Positions 53,825 to 64,000 of a stretch of 64,000 bases of DNA are shown here, piece after piece; position 1 is the stretch's first letter; the number at the start of each line of letters is the position of its first letter. Location: assembly GCF_000734965.1 (NCBI RefSeq), contig NZ_JMTB01000111.1:1-64000 (forward strand). The letters are read 5' to 3'. Under the pieces are notes generated by a model. The model saw nothing but the letters and a program-made list of their open reading frames with translations. It searched no databases and was not told where the DNA came from. The translations under genes were made by a program, and so were the position numbers. This DNA comes from Trabulsiella guamensis ATCC 49490. Its GTDB lineage: Bacteria; Pseudomonadota; Gammaproteobacteria; Enterobacterales; Enterobacteriaceae.

Positions 53825-53830
53825 TATAAT
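53825..53830 (+). promoter_or_regulatory. Likely -10 box of the rplM-rpsI promoter
   Basis: A perfect TATAAT sits about 165 nt before the rplM ATG, followed by the discriminator CCTGCGACCCC. The best -35 at 17 bp is poor, and a GGGGTC/GACCCC hairpin overlaps that region. The long leader (about 160 nt) suits the known L13 autoregulation of this operon. A GGGGTAGGTTTAC stretch is part of the leader. Confidence 0.5.
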
Positions 53831-53928
53831 CCTGCGACCCCACGTTACAACAAGTGTTTTTTTCCCGAAACCTTGTGTGCCGGCTAAACATATCCGAGGG
53901 GGTAGGTTTACTGGACAATGTCGTGTGA

Positions 53929-54423
<495 letters not shown>

Positions 54424-54435
54424 TCGGGATTATAG

Positions 54436-54831
<396 letters not shown>

Positions 54832-54864
54832 TTTTGTCCTGCATTTGCAGGAGAAGAATTGGCG

Positions 54865-54892
54865 AAAAAACCCGCTTCGGCGGGTTTTTTTT
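54865..54892 (+). terminator. Terminator after rpsI
   Basis: CCCGC-TTCG-GCGGG hairpin with a stable UUCG-type tetraloop, followed by eight T residues, 40 nt after the rpsI stop. Confidence 0.92.
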
Positions 54893-55146
54893 ATGGATAA
54901 AGCAGGTGATACCCACAACCAGGCCCTGCTTCCACTCTCTTTTTCAGCATTTCCAGAATCCCCTCACCCCAAAGCCAACAAAATCTGGTAAACTATCATC
55001 CAATTTTCTGCCCAAATGCCGGGGATTGTTCATTTTTTGTTTTCACGTTGAACAAAGGGTGTCCTTCGTGCAGATGGGGCCTTATATCTGGCTGGCCACA
55101 GAGTGGCTGGCAGCAGTAAAAATTCTGAATATACCTGGAGGTTTTC

Positions 55147-55785
55147 ATGGCTGTCGCTGCCAACAAACGTTCGGTAATGACGCTGTTTTCTGGTCCTACT
55201 GACATCTATAGCCATCAGGTCCGCATTGTGCTGGCCGAAAAAGGTGTCAGTTTTGAGATAGAGCACGTGGAGAAGGATAACCCGCCTCAGGATCTGATTG
55301 ACCTCAACCCGAACCAGAGCGTCCCGACGCTGGTGGATCGTGAGCTCACCCTGTGGGAATCCCGTATCATTATGGAATATCTGGATGAGCGTTTTCCGCA
55401 TCCGCCCCTGATGCCGGTCTATCCGGTGGCGCGTGGTGAAAGCCGCCTGTATATGCATCGTATCGAAAAAGACTGGTATTCGCTGATGAACATCATCACT
55501 ACCGGTTCTGCCTCTCAGGCTGATGCTGCCCGTAAACAGCTGCGCGAAGAATTACAGGCAATTGCGCCGGTATTCACCCAGAAACCGTATTTCCTGAGCG
55601 ATGAGTTCAGCCTGGTTGACTGCTACCTGGCGCCGCTGCTGTGGCGTTTGCCGGTCCTCGGCATTGAGCTGGTTGGCGCGGGTTCGAAAGAACTAAAAGG
55701 GTATATGACGCGCGTCTTTGAGCGTGATTCTTTCCTCGCTTCTTTAACTGAAGCCGAGCGTGAAATGCGCCTCGGTCGAGGCTAA
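55147..55785 (+). CDS. sspA: Stringent starvation protein A
   Basis: 212 aa GST-fold protein that binds RNA polymerase, aids phage late transcription and acid survival, and lowers H-NS levels. The thioredoxin-like N-terminal domain (to about residue 85) is followed by a helical domain. The first 8 residues precede KRSVMTLFSGPTDIYSHQVRIVLAEKG. It is the first gene of sspAB; the upstream gap from rpsI holds an extended -10-like TGGTAAACT near 54986. Confidence 0.96.
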   Translation: MAVAANKRSVMTLFSGPTDIYSHQVRIVLAEKGVSFEIEHVEKDNPPQDLIDLNPNQSVPTLVDRELTLWESRIIMEYLDERFPHPPLMPVYPVARGESRLYMHRIEKDWYSLMNIITTGSASQADAARKQLREELQAIAPVFTQKPYFLSDEFSLVDCYLAPLLWRLPVLGIELVGAGSKELKGYMTRVFERDSFLASLTEAEREMRLGRG

Positions 55786-55788
55786 CGC

Positions 55789-56286
55789 ATGGATGTATCT
55801 CAACTGTCTCCGCGCCGCCCCTATCTGTTAAGGGCTTTCTACGAGTGGTTGCTGGATAATCAGTTAACGCCGCACCTGGTGGTGGATGTCACGCTGCCAG
55901 GCGTTCGTGTGCCGATGGAATATGCCCGCGACGGGCAAATTGTGTTAAACATCGCTCCGCGTGCCGTGGGCAATCTGGAGCTTGCCAATGACGAAGTGAG
56001 CTTCAATGCCCGCTTCGGTGGCGTGCCGCGTCAGGTTTCTGTTCCGCTGGCTGCTGTGCTGGCGATTTACGCACGTGAAAACGGCGCAGGCACCATGTTT
56101 GAGCCGGAAGCGGCTTATGACGAAGAGGGGGTCAGCCTGATCGAGGACGAAGCCACCATCACGGGTGAAACCGAAACGATGATGTCCGTGATCGACGGCG
56201 ATAAACCCGATCATGAGGATGATGACGATCCTGATGATACCCCGCCTCCTCGTGGCGGCCGTCCGGCGCTGCGCGTAGTGAAGTAA
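55789..56286 (+). CDS. sspB: ClpXP adaptor SspB
   Basis: 165 aa. The N-terminal ssrA-tag-binding domain (about 1-110) is followed by an acidic, proline-rich linker and the C-terminal ClpX-binding tail GRPALRVVK. It delivers ssrA-tagged proteins and RseA fragments to ClpXP, a link with DegS function upstream. It starts 3 bp after sspA and ends at a terminator. Confidence 0.96.
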   Translation: MDVSQLSPRRPYLLRAFYEWLLDNQLTPHLVVDVTLPGVRVPMEYARDGQIVLNIAPRAVGNLELANDEVSFNARFGGVPRQVSVPLAAVLAIYARENGAGTMFEPEAAYDEEGVSLIEDEATITGETETMMSVIDGDKPDHEDDDDPDDTPPPRGGRPALRVVK

Positions 56287-56290
56287 TCTT

Positions 56291-56320
56291 TTAACAGGTC
56301 CTTATGGGCCTGTTTTGTTA
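56291..56320 (+). terminator. Terminator after sspAB
   Basis: 9-bp stem AACAGGTCC/GGGCCTGTT (one G:T pair) with a TTAT loop, followed by TTGTTA, 6 nt after the sspB stop. Confidence 0.8.
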
Positions 56321-56388
56321 TCAGCTGTCCGTTTCGCCAGTCAGAAATTCCTGTGATAAGATGAAGAAAGCTGTCACATATCAATACT

Positions 56389-57192
56389 ATGGCATTTATG
56401 AACGCATTTGATCCGCAAGAAGAAAACGCTTCAGACACCATTGGTCGCAGTTTGCGTCGCCGTCCGCTGGCGCGTAAAAAGCTCTCCGAAATGGTGGAGG
56501 AAGAGCTGGAACAGATGATTCGCCGCCGTGAGTTTGCGGAGGGGGAGCAATTGCCCTCTGAACGTGAGTTGATGGCTTTTTTCAACGTAGGCCGTCCGTC
56601 TGTCAGGGAAGCACTTGCGGCGCTGAAACGCAAAGGGCTGGTGCAAATCAGCAACGGCGAACGTGCCCGTGTGTCGCGCCCTTCGGCGGATACCATCATC
56701 AGCGAACTGTCCGGTATGGCAAAGGATTTCCTCTCCCACCCTGGCGGCATCGCCCACTTTGAACAGCTACGTCTGTTTTTCGAGTCCAGCCTGGTGCGTT
56801 ACGCGGCAGAACACGCCACACCCACGCAAATCGATCAACTGGTGAAAGCGCTCGAACTCAACAATCAGTCGCTGGATGACAACACGCTGTTTATCCGTTC
56901 AGATGTAGATTTCCACCGTGTGCTGGCGGAGATCCCCGGTAATCCGATCTTCATGGCTATCCACGTTGCGCTGCTCGACTGGCTGATCGCCGCGCGGCCA
57001 AAAGTGCCGGATCAGGAACTCCACCAGCATAACTACGTCAGTTACCAGCAGCATGTGGCGATTGTCGACGCGATCCGCCACCGCGATCCGGACGAAGCGG
57101 ATCGTGCCCTGCAAACCCACCTCAACAGTGTTTCCGCCACCTGGCACGCCTTTGGCCAGGAAAAGAAAAGCCGCAAATCCTCCCGATCTTAA
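56389..57192 (+). CDS. nanR: Sialic-acid-responsive repressor NanR
   Basis: 267 aa GntR/FadR-family regulator. An N-terminal winged helix-turn-helix (about 30-95; [26 protein letters not shown]) precedes an FCD ligand domain that binds N-acetylneuraminate. It represses nanATEK-type operons by binding GGTATA repeats, which occur 67 bp after its stop. It is transcribed in the same direction as the nan operon. Confidence 0.96.
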   Translation: MAFMNAFDPQEENASDTIGRSLRRRPLARKKLSEMVEEELEQMIRRREFAEGEQLPSERELMAFFNVGRPSVREALAALKRKGLVQISNGERARVSRPSADTIISELSGMAKDFLSHPGGIAHFEQLRLFFESSLVRYAAEHATPTQIDQLVKALELNNQSLDDNTLFIRSDVDFHRVLAEIPGNPIFMAIHVALLDWLIAARPKVPDQELHQHNYVSYQQHVAIVDAIRHRDPDEADRALQTHLNSVSATWHAFGQEKKSRKSSRS

Positions 57193-57258
57193 CGATCGTC
57201 GTTTAGTGAAGCCGATCGCAGATTAAACATCTGCTATTAACTGCTGCTTATTTGATCT

Positions 57259-57281
57259 GGTATAACAGGTATAAAGGTATA
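57259..57281 (+). promoter_or_regulatory. NanR operator (three GGTATA repeats)
   Basis: GGTATA occurs at 57259-57264, 57268-57273 and 57276-57281, the repeat set bound by NanR in E. coli. It lies 36-58 nt before the nanA ATG and should overlap the nanA promoter, so sialic acid relieves repression. Confidence 0.9.
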
Positions 57282-57316
57282 TCGAATTTAAGCTAAAACA
57301 TCACAGCGAGGTCACT

Positions 57317-58225
57317 ATGAATGTGAATTTACGTGGGGTCATGCCCGCTTTACTGACTCCATTCGATAAAGCGCAAGAGCTGGATAAAGAGAGCCTGCGG
57401 CGGCTGGTGCGCTTTAACATCAGTCAGGGAATTGACGGGTTATATGTCGGCGGTTCAACTGGCGAAGCGTTTGTGCAGAGTGTGGCTGAACGTCAGGAAG
57501 TGCTGGAAATCGTGGCAGAAGAGGCAAAGGGCAAAGTGACGCTGATCGCGCATGTTGGCTGCGTCAGCACCGGGGAAACCCAGCAATTGGCTTCGGCAGC
57601 GAGCCGTTACGGTTTCGATGCGGTCTCTGCGGTAACACCGTTCTATTACCCTTTCAGTTTCGAGGAGCATTGCGATCACTACCGTGCCGTCATTGATGCC
57701 GCTGATGGGTTACCGATGGTGGTGTACAACATTCCGGCGCTGAGTGGCGTGAAGCTCAGCCTTGAACAGATTAACACCCTGGTGACGTTGCCAGGCGTCG
57801 GTGCGCTGAAGCAGACATCAGGGGATCTCTTCCAGATGGAGCAGATCCGCCGCGCGCATCCGGATCTGGTGCTCTACAACGGTTATGACGAAATCTTTGC
57901 ATCCGGTCTGCTTGCCGGTGCAGATGGTGGGATCGGCAGCACCTACAACATCATGGGCTGGCGCTACCTTACTATTGTGAAGGCATTACAGGCGGGGGAT
58001 ATCAAAACAGCGCAGCTACTGCAAAGTGAATGTAATAAGGTCATCGATCTGCTGATCAAAACCGGCGTTTTCCGCGGTCTGAAAACCGTGCTCCATTACA
58101 TGGATGTGGTTTCTGTTCCGTTGTGTCGTAAGCCGTTTGCCCCGGTGGAAGAAAAGTACCTGCCGGAACTGAAGGCGTTGGCAAATCAGCTGCAGGCTGA
58201 GATGCGCCAGCGTGTAGCCGGGTAA
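57317..58225 (+). CDS. nanA: N-acetylneuraminate lyase
   Basis: 302 aa TIM-barrel class I aldolase that splits sialic acid into N-acetylmannosamine and pyruvate. Schiff-base Lys165 (GALKQTSGD), catalytic Tyr137 ([10 protein letters not shown]) and the substrate loop [10 protein letters not shown] are present. The C-terminus has about five extra residues against the 297 aa K-12 protein. It is the first gene of the nan operon, with AGCGAGG upstream. Confidence 0.97.
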   Translation: MNVNLRGVMPALLTPFDKAQELDKESLRRLVRFNISQGIDGLYVGGSTGEAFVQSVAERQEVLEIVAEEAKGKVTLIAHVGCVSTGETQQLASAASRYGFDAVSAVTPFYYPFSFEEHCDHYRAVIDAADGLPMVVYNIPALSGVKLSLEQINTLVTLPGVGALKQTSGDLFQMEQIRRAHPDLVLYNGYDEIFASGLLAGADGGIGSTYNIMGWRYLTIVKALQAGDIKTAQLLQSECNKVIDLLIKTGVFRGLKTVLHYMDVVSVPLCRKPFAPVEEKYLPELKALANQLQAEMRQRVAG

Positions 58226-58257
58226 AACAACGAAACGACGAGCGTCGGGAGAGTGAT

Positions 58258-59741
58258 ATGAGTATGTCAACGCAAAGCATCCCGTGGTACCGCTATCTCA
58301 ACAAAGAACAGTGGCGCGCATTTTCCGCCGCCTGGTTGGGGTATTTATTAGATGGTTTCGATTTTGTTCTGATTGCCCTGGTGCTCACTGAAATTCAGAG
58401 TGAGTTTGGTCTGACGACGGTGCAGGCGGCGAGCCTCATCTCAGCGGCCTTTATTTCCCGCTGGTTTGGCGGTCTGATGTTAGGCGCCATGGGCGACCGC
58501 TATGGCCGCCGGCTGGCGATGGTCAGCAGCATCGTCCTGTTTTCCGTCGGGACGCTGGCCTGCGGTCTGGCGCCCGGCTTTACCACCATGTTTATCGCCC
58601 GTCTGGTGATCGGCATGGGAATGGCGGGCGAGTATGGCTCCAGCGCCACTTACGTCATTGAAAGCTGGCCGAAGCATTTGCGTAATAAAGCCAGCGGCTT
58701 TTTGATTTCGGGCTTCTCCGTTGGCGCCGTGGTGGCGGCGCAGGTCTACAGTCTGGTGGTGCCGGTCTGGGGCTGGCGCGCGCTGTTTTTCATCGGCATT
58801 CTGCCAATTGCCTTTGCGCTGTGGCTGCGGAAAAACATTCCCGAAGCGGAAGACTGGAAAGAAAAACACGAAGGCAAAGCGCCGGTACGGACGATGGTTG
58901 ATATTCTCTACCGTGGCAAGCATCGGCTTATCAACATCATCATGACGGCTGTGGCCGCCGCGTCGCTCTGGTACTGTTTTGCGGGCGATATGCGTACCGC
59001 AGCGATGGTCGCGATCCTCGGTCTGGTATGCGCGGCGATCTTCATCAGTTTTATGGTGCAGAGCAGCGGCAAGCGCTGGCCGACCGGGGTGATGCTGATG
59101 GTCGTCGTGCTGTTTGCTTTCCTCTACTCCTGGCCGATTCAGGCACTGCTGCCGACTTATCTGAAAACAGAACTGGCTTACGATCCTTCCACTGTCGCTC
59201 GTGTGCTGTTCTTTAGCGGCTTTGGTGCGGCAGTCGGCTGCTGTGTCGGGGGTTTCCTCGGCGACTGGCTCGGTACCCGCAAGGCTTACGTCTGTAGCCT
59301 GCTGGCCTCGCAGGTGCTGATTATCCCGGTATTTGCTATTGGCGGTACCAGCGTCTGGGTGCTGGGCTTGTTACTTTTCTTCCAGCAGATGCTGGGGCAG
59401 GGGATCTCCGGGATCCTGCCGAAGCTGATCGGTGGCTATTTTGATACCGACCAGCGTGCGGCCGGTCTCGGCTTCACCTATAACGTCGGCGCGCTGGGTG
59501 GTGCACTGGCGCCAGTGATCGGGGCGCTGATCGCTCAGAAACTGGATCTGGGTACCGCACTGGGATCGCTCTCCTTCGGCCTGACGTTCGTGGTGATCCT
59601 GCTGATTGGTCTGGATATGCCGTCGCGGGTTCAGCGTTGGATCCGCCCGGAAGCGCTGCGCACGCATGATGCCATCGATGGCAAACCCTTCAGCGGCGCC
59701 GTGCCTTTGGGGGGCCATAAAAGCGACGTAAGGATGCGTTC

Positions 59742-59745
<4 letters not shown>
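58258..59745 (+). CDS. nanT: Sialic acid transporter NanT
   Basis: 495 aa major-facilitator proton symporter, with about 14 membrane helices and the MFS loop [10 protein letters not shown]. It imports N-acetylneuraminate through the inner membrane. It starts 32 bp after nanA and its stop overlaps the nanK start by four bases (ATGA). In K-12 nanE lies between nanT and nanK; here it does not. Confidence 0.97.
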
Positions 59746-61080
<1,335 letters not shown>

Positions 61081-61081
<1 letters not shown>

Positions 61082-61116
61082 AAAAACCCGGCGGTAAAAT
61101 ACCGCCGGGTTTTTTA
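61081..61116. terminator. Bidirectional terminator between nanQ and gltD
   Basis: 9-bp stem CCCGGCGGT/ACCGCCGGG with AAAAT loop flanked by A and T runs on both strands, so it ends both convergent operons. Confidence 0.93.
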
Positions 61117-62544
<1,428 letters not shown>

Positions 62545-64000
62545 TTACTGCGCCTGCACGCGCAGCTCAGCTGCGCTACGACTACGGTGACCCAACAGGG
62601 CTTTAACATCGCTGGACTTCGGTTTCACCAGCGCGAATTTTGCAGAGAACGCCGGCCAGTTAGCGAGGATCTCTTCACCACGTGACGAACCGGTGTGGTG
62701 TACGTGCTCGGTAATCAGTCCACGCAGATGCTCTTCGTGGATGGCAAGCGAATCAACGGCCAGCACTTCCACCAGCTCCGGGTTAACGCGTTTACGGAAG
62801 TCTCCATCTTCATCCAGCACGTAGGCGAAACCACCGGTCATGCCCGCGCCAAAGTTAACACCGGTTTTACCGAGAATGCAGACAATGCCACCGGTCATGT
62901 ATTCACAACCGTTGTCGCCAATACCTTCCACCACGGTGATCGCCCCGGAGTTGCGCACCGCAAAACGCTCACCTGCACGACCCGCAGCATACAGCCGACC
63001 GCCGGTCGCGCCATACAGACAGGTGTTGCCGATGATGCTTGCCTCGTGGCTGCGGAAAGCAGAACCGACCGGAGGACGTATCGCCAGCAACCCGCCCGCC
63101 ATGCCTTTGCCGACATAGTCGTTGGCATCGCCGGTCAGGTACAGCTCCACGCCGCCCGCGTTCCACACGCCAAAACTCTGGCCCGCGGTACCACTGAAGT
63201 GCGCTTTAATCGGATCAGCGGAAAGCCCCTGATCGCCATGTGTCCTGGCGATATAACCCGACAGCGATGCGCCAACAGAACGGTCAGTGTTGCGAATATC
63301 AAACCAGAACGTTTTGCTCTGCTTGTCATCAACATACGGTTTCGCTTGCTGCAACAGTTGCGCATTGAGCACACCGTTATCGAACGGCGGGTTGTGCTCG
63401 GTGCAGTAGAGCGCTTTGCCCGGATGTGGTTCAGCGGTCTCCAGCAGTTTTGTCAGGTCCAGCTTCTGCTGCTTCGCGGTGTATCCGTCCAGCGCTTTTA
63501 ACAGGTCGGTGCGGCCAATCAGATCCACCAGACGCGTAACGCCCAGCTGCGCCATCAGCTCACGGACTTCCTGCGCGATAAAGCCAAAATAATTGGTCAC
63601 TTTGAACGGCAGGCCGTGGTAGTGGTTCTTACGCAGCTTGTCATCCTGCGTCGCGACGCCAGTGGCGCAGTTATTCAGGTGGCAAATACGCAGGTATTTA
63701 CAGCCCAGCGCTACCATCGGCCCGGTGCCGAAACCGAAGCTTTCCGCGCCGAGAATCGCCGCTTTGATGATGTCGAGCCCGGTTTTCAGTCCGCCATCCA
63801 CCTGCAGACGAATCTTGTGGCGCAGACCGTTAGCCACCAGCGCCTGCTGGGTTTCCACCAGACCAAGCTCCCACGGACAACCGGCATATTTCACCGATGA
63901 CAGCGGGCTGGCGCCAGTGCCGCCATCGTAACCGGCAATGGTGATGAGATCTGCGTAGGCTTTCGCCACACCAGTGGCAATCGTGCCAACACCCGGTTCG
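62545..64000 (-). CDS. gltB: Glutamate synthase large subunit, C-terminal part (runs off the window)
   Basis: About 485 residues of the roughly 1500 aa GOGAT large subunit, open to the window edge. The FMN-barrel end [10 protein letters not shown], the 3Fe-4S cysteines ([12 protein letters not shown]) and the C-terminal Gly-rich beta-helix domain are present. The frame continues upstream past 64000 without a start, so the real start and the N-terminal amidotransferase domain lie outside. It is 9 bp before gltD. Confidence 0.96.
   Translation of the reverse strand, partial: EPGVGTIATGVAKAYADLITIAGYDGGTGASPLSSVKYAGCPWELGLVETQQALVANGLRHKIRLQVDGGLKTGLDIIKAAILGAESFGFGTGPMVALGCKYLRICHLNNCATGVATQDDKLRKNHYHGLPFKVTNYFGFIAQEVRELMAQLGVTRLVDLIGRTDLLKALDGYTAKQQKLDLTKLLETAEPHPGKALYCTEHNPPFDNGVLNAQLLQQAKPYVDDKQSKTFWFDIRNTDRSVGASLSGYIARTHGDQGLSADPIKAHFSGTAGQSFGVWNAGGVELYLTGDANDYVGKGMAGGLLAIRPPVGSAFRSHEASIIGNTCLYGATGGRLYAAGRAGERFAVRNSGAITVVEGIGDNGCEYMTGGIVCILGKTGVNFGAGMTGGFAYVLDEDGDFRKRVNPELVEVLAVDSLAIHEEHLRGLITEHVHHTGSSRGEEILANWPAFSAKFALVKPKSSDVKALLGHRSRSAAELRVQAQ

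Overview
The window is chromosomal DNA of an Enterobacteriaceae member close to Escherichia, Salmonella and Citrobacter. Nearly every protein matches a K-12 protein from the rrnD to gltB part of the map, in the same order. A Citrobacter- or Salmonella-like genome fits best, because msrPQ lies beside acuI (I recall this arrangement from Salmonella) and two yhcN-type genes lie beside argR. The species cannot be fixed from the sequence alone. I see no phage, IS element, CRISPR array or plasmid gene.

Layout. 1-290: tail of an rRNA operon (tRNA-Thr, then a 5S rRNA and its terminator). 0.3-5 kb: yhdWXYZ polar amino-acid ABC transporter behind a sigma-54/NtrC-type promoter, then lipoprotein gene yhdV. 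5.3-10.7 kb: acrEF RND efflux genes, the divergent repressor gene acrS, and yhdU. 10.8-15 kb: dusB-fis, prmA, panF, yhdT. 15.1-22.6 kb: an accessory sugar cluster (DeoR-type regulator, two PfkB kinases, a tagatose-type class II aldolase, a ribose-type ABC importer) inserted between yhdT and accC. 22.6-28 kb: accC, accB, aroQ, msrQ, msrP, acuI. 28-40.4 kb: csrD, mreBCD, maf, rng, yhdP, tldD. 40.4-47.1 kb: aaeR/aaeXAB, an extra GabD-like aldehyde dehydrogenase, yhcO and two yhcN-like genes. 47.5-54.8 kb: argR, mdh, degS, degQ, zapG, zapE, rplM, rpsI. 55.1-61.1 kb: sspAB, nanR, and nanA-nanT-nanK-nanQ, with nanE absent from the operon. 61.1-64 kb: gltD and the 3' third of gltB.

Most of the window is core housekeeping: translation (fis/dusB, prmA, rplM/rpsI, rng), cell shape and envelope (mreBCD, yhdP, zapE/zapG, degS/degQ), fatty-acid and shikimate precursors (accBC, aroQ), and nitrogen supply (gltBD, yhdWXYZ). 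The accessory parts are the sugar cluster at 15.1-22.6 kb and the aldehyde dehydrogenase at 44.7 kb.

The sugar cluster is the best candidate for something not well described. A free sugar would enter by the ABC importer, be phosphorylated by one or both PfkB kinases, and be split by a KbaY/GatY-like aldolase. There is no PTS, no GatZ/KbaZ partner and no isomerase or dehydrogenase beside it. The substrate is not determined by the sequence; a tagatose-like ketohexose is my inference.
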